Part shown: one piece after another, positions 13,903 to 22,934 of the stretch
How the letters are laid out: each line of letters starts with the position of its first letter
Position numbering within the stretch: position 1 is the stretch's first letter
Source of the DNA: an uncultured Bacteroidales bacterium
GTDB taxonomy: Bacteria > Bacteroidota > Bacteroidia > Bacteroidales > Bacteroidaceae
Direction: 5' to 3'
NCBI GenBank assembly: GCA_902798425.1
Contig: CADBWR010000045.1
Coordinates: 1,176-35,560, forward strand
Length of the DNA stretch: 34,385 nt
The notes under the pieces: generated by a model
What the model was told of the DNA's origin: nothing
Databases searched by the model: none
The model's input: the letters and a program-made list of their open reading frames with translations, nothing else
Program-made: the position numbers and the translations under genes

Positions 13903-14772
13903 ATGGAAACATCTGAAATCCTTAAGAAAGTACGGAAGATAGAGATCAAGGCCCGTGGCTTGAGCTCGAATGTCTTCGCTGGGCAATACCATTCTGCCTT
14001 CAAAGGTAGGGGTATGGCCTTCAGTGAGGTGCGCGAGTATCAGTATGGCGACGACGTCCGCGATATCGACTGGAACGTGACAGCACGTTTCCATCGTCCC
14101 TATGTCAAGGTCTTCGAGGAAGAGCGTGAGCTCACCGTGATGCTGCTCATTGACGTGAGTGGATCGCTGGACTTCGGCACACAGCGCCAGATGAAGCGCG
14201 ACATGGTGACGGAGATTGCTGCTACCATTGCCTTCTCGGCTATCCAGAACAACGATAAGATTGGCGTCGTGTTCTTCTCCGACCGTATCGAGAAGTACAT
14301 ACCGCCTAAGAAGGGTCGTAAGCATATCCTCTATATCATCCGCGAGATGCTCGACTTCCATCCGGAGTCCAAGCGTACGGATGTGAAGCAGGCCTTGGAG
14401 TTTCTGACCAGCGTTGCCAAGCGTCGCTGTACTGCCTTTGTGCTCAGCGACTTCTACGACCGTCAGGACTTTCTGCAGCCCCTGCAGATAGCTAACCGCA
14501 AGCACGACGTGGTAGCTCTTCAGGTATATGACATCCGTGCCCGCGAGTTGCCCGATATAGGACTGATGCGCGTGGTGGATGCTGAGACGGGTCATGAACA
14601 GTATATTGACACCAGCAGTCGCAACCTCCGTCAGGCCCACGAACGCTATTGGCGCAATCGCCAGCAGCAGTTGCGCGAAACGATGACAAGAAGCAATGTC
14701 GACTTGGTCAGCATAGCCACCAATGAAGACTATGTGAAGGCTTTGCTGATGTTGTTTAAACAACGTAGTTGA
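13903..14772 (+). CDS. DUF58 / vWA-like protein of the bat operon
   Basis: 289 residues. The DUF58 signature YGDDVRDIDWNVTAR is at about 48-62, followed by a vWA-type domain with an intact metal-ion site DVSGS (D84, S86, S88). It has no signal peptide or transmembrane segment, so it is cytosolic, probably the soluble partner acted on by MoxR. Its stop codon (14770-14772) abuts the ATG of the next gene, indicating tight coupling. The molecular role of the family is not established. Confidence 0.92.
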   Translation: METSEILKKVRKIEIKARGLSSNVFAGQYHSAFKGRGMAFSEVREYQYGDDVRDIDWNVTARFHRPYVKVFEEERELTVMLLIDVSGSLDFGTQRQMKRDMVTEIAATIAFSAIQNNDKIGVVFFSDRIEKYIPPKKGRKHILYIIREMLDFHPESKRTDVKQALEFLTSVAKRRCTAFVLSDFYDRQDFLQPLQIANRKHDVVALQVYDIRARELPDIGLMRVVDAETGHEQYIDTSSRNLRQAHERYWRNRQQQLRETMTRSNVDLVSIATNEDYVKALLMLFKQRS

Positions 14773-15813
14773 ATGAAAAGATTATTATCGATAATACTGC
14801 TGATAGCTGGTGCCGTAAGCACTTATGCGCAGGCAAGCGTAGAGGCTAAGATTTCGCCCATCGAGATGATGATTGGCGAACAGGCCGAAGTCACTGTCAG
14901 CGTACAGGCCGACGAGACGGCGAAGGTAGATTTCCCCACCTTTAAGCCCCGTCAGGAGTTGGTACCTGGTGTAGAGGTGCTCGACACCCAAAGTCCAACG
15001 CCCCACACCCTCGTATTGACGCTGACCAGCTTTGACGGCAACCTCTACCATCTGCCTCCTTTCAAGGTAAAGGTCAATGGTAAGGAGCTGAAGACTGCCG
15101 ACCTCGCCCTGAAGGTTGTTGAGGTAGAAGTAGACACCACGAAGATGGACCAGTTCTATGGTCCTAAGGATGTGCAGGACGTTCCCTTCCAATGGAGTGA
15201 CCTCTCGCTGAGTTTCTGGCTGAGTGTGCTGCTGCTGCTACTGATAGCGCTCAACTACTATCTCTATCTGCGTTTGCGCGACAACAAGCCTATCATTACG
15301 CATATCAAGATTGTCAAGCGCCTGTTGCCTCACCAGAAGGCGATGAAGGAAATTGAGCAGATCAAGGCTGACAAGATGGTCAGCTCAGAGAATCAGAAAG
15401 AGTACTATACCAAGCTGACAGATACCCTGCGCCGCTATATTGAGGAGCGCTATGGCTTCTCGGCAATGGAGATGACGAGCTCTGAGATTATTGAGCGTCT
15501 GATGCAGACTGACCAGCAGTCTCTCGATGAGCTGCGCCAGCTGTTCATGACGGCAGACCTCGTGAAGTTTGCCAAGTATTCTACGATGATTAACGAGAAC
15601 GATGCCAACCTGGTCAATGCCATTGACTTCATCAACCAGACGAAGCAGGAGAACCAGCCCACAGAGACTGTCGAGAAGCCGCAACTGTCTGAGGCTGACC
15701 AGCGTTCGCAGAATGAGCGTCGTGTGCTGAAGATGGTTATATGGTCGCTCGTGGCCGTCTCGGTAGGTCTCTTCAGCTATGTGCTCTATAGTATTTATCA
15801 AATGCTGTACTAA
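14773..15813 (+). CDS. Bat-operon membrane protein with Ig-like N-domain and DUF4381-like C-part
   Basis: 346 residues. Signal peptide (about 1-20, ending TYAQA), a beta-rich extracytoplasmic domain to about 150, transmembrane helix FWLSVLLLLLIALNYYLYL (about 148-168), a cytosolic helical region (about 170-310) of the kind seen in DUF4381 proteins, and a C-terminal hydrophobic helix (MVIWSLVAVSVGLFSYVLY). It starts directly at the DUF58 stop and ends one base before batA. It has the position of the small membrane protein between DUF58 and BatA in Bacteroidales bat operons. I do not assign a bat letter to it. Confidence 0.8.
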   Translation: MKRLLSIILLIAGAVSTYAQASVEAKISPIEMMIGEQAEVTVSVQADETAKVDFPTFKPRQELVPGVEVLDTQSPTPHTLVLTLTSFDGNLYHLPPFKVKVNGKELKTADLALKVVEVEVDTTKMDQFYGPKDVQDVPFQWSDLSLSFWLSVLLLLLIALNYYLYLRLRDNKPIITHIKIVKRLLPHQKAMKEIEQIKADKMVSSENQKEYYTKLTDTLRRYIEERYGFSAMEMTSSEIIERLMQTDQQSLDELRQLFMTADLVKFAKYSTMINENDANLVNAIDFINQTKQENQPTETVEKPQLSEADQRSQNERRVLKMVIWSLVAVSVGLFSYVLYSIYQMLY

Positions 15814-15814
15814 T

Positions 15815-16813
15815 ATGGAATTTGCCAACAAAGAATACTTGTTTCTGCTGCTCCTGCTGATACCTTATTTAATATGGTACCTGATGTACAGGAAGAAGAG
15901 TGAGCCAACGATGCGCATGAGCGACACGATGGCTTACCGCTATGCGCCACGCTCGTGGAAGGTGGTGCTGATGCCCATCCAACCCTTGTTGCGTATAGCT
16001 GTTTTCGTCTTGGTGGTATTAGTACTGGCACGTCCGCAGACCCAGAATTCGTGGAAGAACCAGACGATGGAGGGTATCGATATCATGCTGGCAATGGACG
16101 TCTCGACATCGATGCTGGCAGAAGACCTGAAACCCAACCGTATGGAGGCTGCCAAGCAGGTGGCTGCAGAGTTCATCACTGGACGCCCTAACGATAACAT
16201 CGGACTTTCCATCTTCGCTGGCGAAGCCTTTACACAGTGTCCTATGACGACAGACCATGCCTCGCTGCTGAACCTGTTGCAGAACGTGCGTACGGATATA
16301 GCCCAGCGTGGCCTGATAGAAGACGGAACTGCTATCGGTATGGGACTGGCTAATGCCGTCTCTCGTCTGAAGGACTCTAAAGCCAAGAGTAGGGTAGTCA
16401 TCCTGTTGACGGATGGTAGTAACAATCGTGGCGACCTGTCACCAATGACAGCAGCAGAGATTGCCAAGAGTTTTGGCATCCGTGTCTATACCATCGGTGT
16501 AGGTACCAACAAGGTTGCTCCTTATCCTATGACAGTGGCTGGTGGCGTGCAGTATGTCAACATCCCTGTTGAGATAGACACCAAGACGCTGAGCGATATT
16601 GCCACAGCAACCAATGGCGACTTCTATCGCGCTACAAACAATAAGGAGTTGCAGCAGATCTACAAGGAGATTGACAAGTTGGAGAAGTCCAAGCTCAATG
16701 TCAAGAAGTTCAGCAAGCGTTACGAGGCTTACCAGCCCTTCGCCATTGCTGCCGCCTTGCTGCTCCTTCTGGAGATGTTGCTGCGCATAACGGTATTCCG
16801 CAAACTCCCATAA
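15815..16813 (+). CDS. batA: BatA, membrane-anchored vWA protein
   Basis: 332 residues. Two N-terminal transmembrane helices (about 8-25 and 57-73), a vWA domain with the metal-ion site DVSTS (D95, S97, S99) and LLTDGSNNRGD, and a C-terminal helix (FAIAAALLLLLEMLLRITVF). By the positive-inside rule the vWA domain lies in the periplasm. The frame extends 12 codons upstream into the previous gene, but the ATG at 15815 gives the family start MEFANKEYLF. In B. fragilis, BatA is part of a complex reported to help survival in oxygen; here it is inferred to partner the next vWA protein. Confidence 0.93.
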   Translation: MEFANKEYLFLLLLLIPYLIWYLMYRKKSEPTMRMSDTMAYRYAPRSWKVVLMPIQPLLRIAVFVLVVLVLARPQTQNSWKNQTMEGIDIMLAMDVSTSMLAEDLKPNRMEAAKQVAAEFITGRPNDNIGLSIFAGEAFTQCPMTTDHASLLNLLQNVRTDIAQRGLIEDGTAIGMGLANAVSRLKDSKAKSRVVILLTDGSNNRGDLSPMTAAEIAKSFGIRVYTIGVGTNKVAPYPMTVAGGVQYVNIPVEIDTKTLSDIATATNGDFYRATNNKELQQIYKEIDKLEKSKLNVKKFSKRYEAYQPFAIAAALLLLLEMLLRITVFRKLP

Positions 16814-16851
16814 ATTGTCAAATTGTCCAATAGTAAAATTGTCAAATAACT
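16812..16851. repeat. Octamer-type array, unit aaattgtc, between batA and batB
   Basis: Units of eight bases: aaattgtc at 16812, 16820 and 16836, with variant units at 16828 and 16844. It begins inside the batA stop codon (TAA 16811-16813) and ends two bases before the batB ATG at 16854. Period eight, like seven, is not a multiple of three. Confidence 0.8.
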
Positions 16852-16853
16852 CG

Positions 16854-18539
16854 ATGTTTCGATTCGAAGACCCCATATACCTCTATCTGTTAGCTGTCAT
16901 CCCCGTGTTGGCAGTGATACGTTGGCTGATGATACGTCAACAGAAGAAACGCTTGCGTCGCTTTGGCGACCCAGAACTGATTAAGGAACTGATGCCCGAC
17001 GTGTCGCGTTTCCGTCCGTTGGTGAAGTTCAGCATTCTGTTGCTGGCACTGGTATTGTTGATTGTGATGCTGGCTCGTCCGCAGTTTGGCACGAAGATTA
17101 GTCATGAGAAACGTACGGGCATAGAAACCATCATTGCGATGGATATCAGTAACTCCATGCTGGCAGAAGATGTAACGCCCAGTCGTCTGGACCGTTCAAA
17201 GATGATGGTTGAGAACCTTGTCGACAACTTCACCAACGATAAGATAGGACTCATCGTCTTTGCAGGAGATGCTTTCATCCAGTTGCCTATCACTAGCGAC
17301 TACGTGTCTGCTAAGATGTTCCTGTCCAGCATTGACCCTTCGATGATGGCTACGCAAGGAACAGATATTGCTGCCGCCATCTCTATGGCGTCGCACAGCT
17401 TCACCCAGCAAGAGGGCGTTGGCAAGGCTATTATTGTCATTACCGATGGTGAAGACCATGAAGGTGGTGCCCTGGATGCTGCCAAGGAAGCCAAGGACCG
17501 TGGCCATCGTGTCTATGTGTTGGGAGTGGGTTCTCCCAAGGGTGCCCCCATTCCTACAGGCGACGGCGACTATATGAAGGATAATACTGGTCAGACGGTA
17601 ATGACTGGTCTCAACGAAGAGATGTGTCGCCAGATAGCTCAGGCGGGCGGTGGTGCCTATATCCATGTAGAGAACAACAGCAGTGCCCAGGAGAAGTTGG
17701 ACGAAGAACTGGACAAGTTGGCCAAGAAGGAGATATCCTCCACCATCTATAGCGACTACGACGAACAGTTCCAGGCTGTGGGTATCCTCGTTCTGTTGCT
17801 GCTCATCATCGAGGCCTGCCTCTTGGAGGTTAAGAACCCGCTGCTGAGAAATATCTCGCTGTTTAAGCGTAAGAAGGTTGCTACCGTTCTCGCCCTCTTG
17901 CTGATGGCAGGTACGGCAGCAGCACAGAGTGACCGCCAATATGTCCATCAGGGCAACAAACAGTTCCGTGCCGGCAACTATGCCGATGCAGAGGTGCTCT
18001 ATCGCAAGGCTATCGAGAAGAATCCCCGTAATCCGCAGGCTGTATATAATTTGGGTGTAGCCTTGATGAAACAACAGAAGGACTCTGCCGCTATCCAGCA
18101 GTTTATGGATGCCGGCAAGATAGAGACAAATCCGCTGCGCCGTGCCCAGTCGTTCCATAATGCTGGTGTCATCTGTCAGGGTAAGAAGATGTATGGCGAG
18201 GCCATCGATGTCTATAAGGAGGCGCTCCGCAACAATCCTGCAGACGATGAGACACGCTATAATCTGGAACTCTGCAAGCGTCAGCAGAAGCAGCAACAAC
18301 AGCAGCAGAAGCAAGACCAACAGAAACAGGACCAGCAGAAACAAGAGCAGAAGCAGGAAGAGAAAAAAGAAGAGCAGAAGCAACAACAGCAACAGCAGCA
18401 GAAGCAAGAGCAACAGATGAGTCGCGAGAATGCTGAACAGATGCTGAATGCTGCCATGCAGGAAGAGAAACAGACGCAGCAGCGTATGAAGAAGGCTCAG
18501 CAGCAACCTAACCGCCGTAAACTTGATAAGAATTGGTAA
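16854..18539 (+). CDS. BatB-BatC fusion: membrane vWA protein joined to a TPR protein
   Basis: 561 residues. BatB part (1 to about 338): two N-terminal transmembrane helices, a vWA domain with metal-ion site DISNS (D97, S99, S101) and ITDGEDHEGG, and a C-terminal transmembrane helix (AVGILVLLLLIIEACLLE). The KRKK at about 338-341 is followed at once by a former BatC signal peptide (VATVLALLLMAGTAAAQ), now an internal fourth membrane segment. BatC part: three TPR-like repeats (about 365-470) and a Gln/Lys/Glu low-complexity tail (about 475-525). In B. fragilis batB and batC are separate genes. No start codon is present at the junction, so the fusion is real as read. Topology is consistent: the KRKK loop is cytosolic and both the vWA and TPR parts are periplasmic. 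The frame opens 13 codons further upstream into the octamer array, but ATG 16854 gives the family start. Confidence 0.9.
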   Translation: MFRFEDPIYLYLLAVIPVLAVIRWLMIRQQKKRLRRFGDPELIKELMPDVSRFRPLVKFSILLLALVLLIVMLARPQFGTKISHEKRTGIETIIAMDISNSMLAEDVTPSRLDRSKMMVENLVDNFTNDKIGLIVFAGDAFIQLPITSDYVSAKMFLSSIDPSMMATQGTDIAAAISMASHSFTQQEGVGKAIIVITDGEDHEGGALDAAKEAKDRGHRVYVLGVGSPKGAPIPTGDGDYMKDNTGQTVMTGLNEEMCRQIAQAGGGAYIHVENNSSAQEKLDEELDKLAKKEISSTIYSDYDEQFQAVGILVLLLLIIEACLLEVKNPLLRNISLFKRKKVATVLALLLMAGTAAAQSDRQYVHQGNKQFRAGNYADAEVLYRKAIEKNPRNPQAVYNLGVALMKQQKDSAAIQQFMDAGKIETNPLRRAQSFHNAGVICQGKKMYGEAIDVYKEALRNNPADDETRYNLELCKRQQKQQQQQQKQDQQKQDQQKQEQKQEEKKEEQKQQQQQQQKQEQQMSRENAEQMLNAAMQEEKQTQQRMKKAQQQPNRRKLDKNW

Positions 18540-18540
18540 G

Positions 18541-21117
18541 ATGAAGAGATATACAACGCTGATAATTCTAACAATGATGGTCGTGGGCGCCATTGCCCAA
18601 ACGCTGACCGGACGTGCTCCCTCGCAGGTTGCTGTGGGTGAGCAGTTCCGACTGACCTATACTGTCAATACACAAGATGTCCGTGGATTCCGTGCAGGCA
18701 ATATCCCCGATGAGTTCGAGGTGCTGATGGGTCCCAGCACGTCGACACAGTCGAGCTTCCAGATGGTCAACGGTCATACGTCGAGTACGTCGTCAGTGAC
18801 CTATACCTATATTGTCGTAGCCAGCAAGAATGGTACATTCACCATTCCTCCCGCTCATTGTACTGTCGATGGTAAGACGGTAACCTCTAACGAGATACGC
18901 ATCAAGGTGAGTGGTCAGGCACAGCAGGGCGGTCGCCAGCAGAGCCACCAACAGGGTGGGGGCAATGGTGAGATGCGCTCAGCAGGTTCTGCTATCTCCG
19001 GCAGCGACTTGTTTATCCATGTCAGCGCTTCAAAGCAGCGCGTCCGTGAACAGGAGCCTATTCTGTTGACCTACAAGGTGTACACGCTGGTCAGCTTGAC
19101 GCAGCTCAGCGGTAAGATGCCCGATTTGAAGAGCTTCTACACCCGTGAGGTGCCCCTGCCGCAGGAGAAGAGTTTCAAGATAGAGACCTTCAATGGTCGC
19201 CAGTATCGTACTGTGACGTGGCAGCAGTATGTGATGTTCCCACAGGCTACTGGTAAATTGGAGATACCGTCTATCACCTACGATGGTATTGTTGTTCAGC
19301 AAAACCGTAACATCGACCCCTTCGAGGCCTTCTTTAATGGCGGCTCCGGATATATCGAGGTGAAGAAGCAAATCAAGGCTCCTGCCATTACTATTCAGGT
19401 TGACCCGCTGCCTCAGCGCCCCGCCAACTTCTGCGGTGGTGTAGGCTCTTTCAATATTTCTGCCCAGTTGGACAAGACCGAAGTCAAGGCTAACGACCCT
19501 GTCAACCTGCGTGTTGTCGTGTCTGGTGTGGGTAATATGAAACTGCTCAAGCAGCCTATTGTCAAGATTCCCAAGGACTTTGACAGCTATGATGCCAAAG
19601 TTACCGATAAGACCAAGCTGACAGTCAATGGCTTAGAGGGTAGCATCGTCTACGACTTCCTTGCCGTTCCCCGTCATCAGGGTACCTTCGAGATTCCTGC
19701 CATCGAATACACCTATTTCGATACGAAAAGCAACGGCTACAAGACCGTACGTACGGAGCCCTTCACGCTGAAGGTTGCTAAGGGCGACGGACAGACTACC
19801 GTAGCCTCCTTTGATGGTCAGGAGGATGTGAAGCAGTTAGGACGCGATATCCGCTATATCCATACGGGCGATACCGAATTGCATGCTGTCGACGACTACT
19901 TCTTTGGCTCTACAGGCTACTGGGTGTCGCTGGCTGTCTTGCTCATTGCCTTTATCTCGCTGTTTGTCATCTTCCGCCATCGTGCCATCGAGAATGCCAA
20001 CATCGTCAAACAGCGTGCCGGCAAGGCTAACAAGGTGGCTGTGAAACGTCTGAAGAAGGCTGCCAAACTGATGAAGGCTGGCAAGGATGGCGAATTCTAT
20101 GATGAGGTGCTACGAGCCCTCTGGGGATATGTCGGCGACAAGCTGAACATGCCTGTCGACAAGCTTACTCGCGACAATATCCGCGAGCAGTTGCTGGCCT
20201 ATAGCGTTTCCGACGAGACCATCAACCAGTTTATCGGTGCCCTCGACGAGTGTGAGTTTGCACGCTACGCTCCTGGCGATGCTACTGGAAACATGAACAA
20301 GGTGTATGATGCTGCCATTACGGCCATCACACAAATCGCTGCTACGATGAAGAAGTCTGCAAAGAATAATAAACCGCTGGCCGTCGTCCTCTTGCTGTTG
20401 CTCTCTACGCTGACAGCAAGTGCTGCCACTGTTAACAAGGCCGATGCTGACAGTCTCTATGCTGCCGAGCACTACCAGCAGGCTGCCCACAGCTACGAAG
20501 CGCTGCTGAAGCAGGGCGTATCGTCAGACCTGTATTATAATTTGGGCAACTGCTACTATCGCATGGACGATATGACGCGTGCCGTCTTGAACTACGAGCG
20601 TGCACTGCTGTTGTCGCCAGGCGACCGTGATGTTCGTCTCAATCTGCAGATGGCACGCTCGAAGACCATCGACAAGATAGTACCTGAGTCAGAAATGTTC
20701 TTCGTCACTTGGTACCACTCACTCGTCAATCTGATGAGTGTCGACGGATGGGCGCGTATGGCTCTGATATCCCTTGTTGCTGCCATCATCTTGGCACTGG
20801 CCTACCTGTTCAGCGATAGGATATGGCTGCGTAAATTAGGTTTCTTTGCCGGACTGCTGTTTCTGGTGGTCTTTGCACTCAGCAATCTCTTTGCCTATCA
20901 GCAGAAGCAGGCACTGGTGCACCGCTCTGGCGCTATCATTATCCGCTCTGCCGTCAATGTGAAGAGTACGCCTGCTCAGAATGGTACAGACCTCTTTATC
21001 CTGCACGAGGGAACAAAGGTGAACATCACTGATGACTCCATGAAGGATTGGCGCGAGATTCGTGTGGCTGATGGTAAGGAAGGATGGTTGCCCACTAAAG
21101 ATTTGGAGGTGATATAA
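18541..21117 (+). CDS. BatD-BatE fusion: large periplasmic BatD joined to TPR/SH3 BatE
   Basis: 858 residues. BatD part (1 to about 602): signal peptide (ending GAIAQ), beta-sandwich-rich periplasmic region with a Gln/Gly-rich linker (about 128-150), transmembrane helix WVSLAVLLIAFISLFVIF (about 461-478), and a cytosolic helical domain. BatE part from M603: former signal peptide (PLAVVLLLLLSTLTASA) as an internal membrane segment, two TPR-like repeats with YYNLGNCYYRMDDMTRAVLNYE, two membrane helices (ALISLVAAIILALAYLF and FFAGLLFLVVFALSNLF), and a C-terminal SH3-like domain (SAVNVKSTP, then GWLPTKDLEVI). In B. fragilis these are two genes. The ATG at 20347 is at the old batE start, so some free BatE could still be made. 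The gene starts one base after the BatC stop. Confidence 0.9.
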   Translation: MKRYTTLIILTMMVVGAIAQTLTGRAPSQVAVGEQFRLTYTVNTQDVRGFRAGNIPDEFEVLMGPSTSTQSSFQMVNGHTSSTSSVTYTYIVVASKNGTFTIPPAHCTVDGKTVTSNEIRIKVSGQAQQGGRQQSHQQGGGNGEMRSAGSAISGSDLFIHVSASKQRVREQEPILLTYKVYTLVSLTQLSGKMPDLKSFYTREVPLPQEKSFKIETFNGRQYRTVTWQQYVMFPQATGKLEIPSITYDGIVVQQNRNIDPFEAFFNGGSGYIEVKKQIKAPAITIQVDPLPQRPANFCGGVGSFNISAQLDKTEVKANDPVNLRVVVSGVGNMKLLKQPIVKIPKDFDSYDAKVTDKTKLTVNGLEGSIVYDFLAVPRHQGTFEIPAIEYTYFDTKSNGYKTVRTEPFTLKVAKGDGQTTVASFDGQEDVKQLGRDIRYIHTGDTELHAVDDYFFGSTGYWVSLAVLLIAFISLFVIFRHRAIENANIVKQRAGKANKVAVKRLKKAAKLMKAGKDGEFYDEVLRALWGYVGDKLNMPVDKLTRDNIREQLLAYSVSDETINQFIGALDECEFARYAPGDATGNMNKVYDAAITAITQIAATMKKSAKNNKPLAVVLLLLLSTLTASAATVNKADADSLYAAEHYQQAAHSYEALLKQGVSSDLYYNLGNCYYRMDDMTRAVLNYERALLLSPGDRDVRLNLQMARSKTIDKIVPESEMFFVTWYHSLVNLMSVDGWARMALISLVAAIILALAYLFSDRIWLRKLGFFAGLLFLVVFALSNLFAYQQKQALVHRSGAIIIRSAVNVKSTPAQNGTDLFILHEGTKVNITDDSMKDWREIRVADGKEGWLPTKDLEVI

Positions 21118-21147
21118 TGCATAATTCATAATGCCTAATGCATAATT
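21115..21147. repeat. Heptamer array from the batE stop to the PAP2 start, unit taatgca
   Basis: Units starting at 21115, 21122, 21129, 21136 and 21143 all begin with TAA. The first TAA is the batE stop codon and the last unit runs into the ATG at 21148. The five TAA triplets fall in all three reading frames. This is the clearest stop-to-start array in the window. Confidence 0.95.
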
Positions 21148-21798
21148 ATGGAAGAGATTGTACAGTTTGACAAGCAGCTGTTGCTGATGGTGAATGGCAG
21201 TGATTCACTCTTCTTGGACTATCTTGTCCTTACGCTGACTAATGCCAAGACGTGGATACCTCTGTATCTGGGACTATTCTATGTTGTGCTTGTGACGCAC
21301 AAACCCAATTGGCGTGCCATTGGACTCATTCTTGCTGCTGCCGGACTGTGTGTGCTGCTGGCAGGTACCATCGATGACACTATTGTCAAACCGCTGGTAG
21401 CTCGCTGGCGTCCTACTCACGACCCACAGATAGGTCATCTGGTCGATGTGGCCAACGGCTATCGTGGCGGTAACTATGGATTCTTCTCTGCCCATGCCGC
21501 TAACACGTTCTCTATCGCCCTGTTCTTCTCGCTGCTGATGAGACACAAGCTGTTTGTCTGCTTTATGGTGGCATGGTCGCTGCTGAACTGTTGGACACGC
21601 CTCTATCTGGGTGTCCACTATCCTGGCGATATTACTGTTGGACTCCTATGGGGAGCACTTGTAGGCTATGGCGTCTATCGCCTCTATTGCCGCATCACTA
21701 CGCCAGTGCGCTACGACATGCGCCATCTCTATGTGCCAATAGCCATTCTGTGCCTGTCCATTGTTTATGCCTTTGTGCGTGCTGCAATAGAAATGTAA
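21148..21798 (+). CDS. PAP2-family membrane phosphatase
   Basis: 216 residues, with about five membrane helices. The three PAP2 motifs are present: K81..R88-P89 (KPLVARWRP), S114-A115-H116 (FFSAHAANT; the usual SGH has Ala here), and R151..H157..D161 (RLYLGVHYPGD). Such enzymes dephosphorylate lipid pyrophosphates or phosphates: undecaprenyl pyrophosphate, phosphatidylglycerol phosphate, or lipid A as in Bacteroidales LpxF. The sequence alone does not choose between them. It follows the bat operon through a heptamer array and is probably co-transcribed, ten bases before the next gene. Confidence 0.88.
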   Translation: MEEIVQFDKQLLLMVNGSDSLFLDYLVLTLTNAKTWIPLYLGLFYVVLVTHKPNWRAIGLILAAAGLCVLLAGTIDDTIVKPLVARWRPTHDPQIGHLVDVANGYRGGNYGFFSAHAANTFSIALFFSLLMRHKLFVCFMVAWSLLNCWTRLYLGVHYPGDITVGLLWGALVGYGVYRLYCRITTPVRYDMRHLYVPIAILCLSIVYAFVRAAIEM

Positions 21799-21808
21799 TT
21801 CTACTAAA

Positions 21809-22882
21809 ATGAAAAAGATAACACTTGATCCGCATAGCGAGAGCCTCTTGCAACAGTACCGTGATCTACGCCCTACTTTGGAGAAACTCTCAAACGATGC
21901 TTACGACATGTTAAGCAATGCGTTGCATGAACAAGGCATCTATGTCACGGGCATGGAACACAGGGTGAAGACGGAGAAGTCGCTGGCAGGTAAACTGGAA
22001 CTGAAGGGCGCTAAATATAAGACCATCGATGATATTACCGACCTGGTCGGGGTGCGTGTGATAACTTTCTATACTGACGAGGTGGATAAAGTGGCTGTCA
22101 TAGCCAAGACCATTTTCGATGTCGACTGGCAAGAGAGTGTTGATAAGCGCAAGCAACACGAGCTCCACTCTTTCGGCTACAACTCACTACACTATATCTG
22201 TCGTCTGAAGACGGGTGGTCCCCGCTTTGAGTTGCAGATGCGTACTGCCTTGCAGCATGTGTGGTCTACCATTGAGCATGACACGGGCTATAAGGGCGAT
22301 GTCAAAATACCACGTGAATATGTGCGCCAGTTCAGTCGACTGGCAGGTATGATGGAGCTCATTGACGATGAGTTCAGTCGTTTGCGCATAGCCATCACTG
22401 ACTATCGTCGGCAGACGCTGGCTTTGGTGAAGAACGGACATCTTGACGAGGTCGCCCTGTCGCGCGACTCCTTCCGCAACTTCCTGGAATTGAAGCCCTT
22501 TGACCGTCTGAACCGTCGAATAGCCTCCGTCAACCAGGCAGAGATATTCTCTGTCAGCATGATGTCTTATCTGCGTGTGCTCGAATCCTTGGGAATGGAG
22601 ACCCTCGGTGATGTGCAACACTTCATCGAGGAGAACGCTGACGATGCCTATCAGCTGGCCCTTTCTCAGTTGGCTATTACCGACCTCGACCTTCTCTCTT
22701 CAAACACCGCCCTGCAGTATCTCTGTCTGGTCCATGTGCTGAAGCATGGTGGCGGCCGCGAGGGTGTGAAAGCTCTCTATGACCTCATCAATGGTGAGAA
22801 CGATACCAACGGTATGTTTGCTGATGTGATGATTGAGCAGGCTAAGACCCTGCGTTTCATGCAGAATAAAAGCAACGAATAA
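21809..22882 (+). CDS. RelA/SpoT-type nucleotidyltransferase (small alarmone-synthetase-like)
   Basis: 357 residues without the HD hydrolase, TGS or ACT domains of long Rel proteins. The synthetase fold is clear in the first about 170 residues: RVKTEKSLAGK (R52, K54, S58, K62), DDITDLVGVRVI (about 74-85), GYNSLHYICRL, and ELQMRTALQHVWSTIEHDTGYK (E141, Q143, R145, H157). These match pyrophosphate transfer from ATP to GDP/GTP to make (p)ppGpp. The C-terminal about 180 residues are helical and unassigned; they could be regulatory. It is the last gene before a strong terminator and shares its transcript with PAP2 and perhaps the bat genes, which would link alarmone signalling with envelope stress (inference). 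Confidence 0.85.
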   Translation: MKKITLDPHSESLLQQYRDLRPTLEKLSNDAYDMLSNALHEQGIYVTGMEHRVKTEKSLAGKLELKGAKYKTIDDITDLVGVRVITFYTDEVDKVAVIAKTIFDVDWQESVDKRKQHELHSFGYNSLHYICRLKTGGPRFELQMRTALQHVWSTIEHDTGYKGDVKIPREYVRQFSRLAGMMELIDDEFSRLRIAITDYRRQTLALVKNGHLDEVALSRDSFRNFLELKPFDRLNRRIASVNQAEIFSVSMMSYLRVLESLGMETLGDVQHFIEENADDAYQLALSQLAITDLDLLSSNTALQYLCLVHVLKHGGGREGVKALYDLINGENDTNGMFADVMIEQAKTLRFMQNKSNE

Positions 22883-22934
22883 GCCGTTCATGGCTTCGAG
22901 TACTTTCTCTATCATGAAATGGACATAAAGAAAA

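Noticed and set aside
18285-18415. CAG/CAA-rich tract considered as a mobile or CRISPR-like repeat
   Set aside because: It codes in frame for the Gln/Lys tail of the BatC part, has no spacer structure, and is ordinary low complexity.
17196-18593. Long minus-strand open frame of 465 codons opposite batB-batC
   Set aside because: It is the shadow of a Gln/Lys-rich coding region (Leu runs on the opposite strand), with no family resemblance and overlapping a clear gene.
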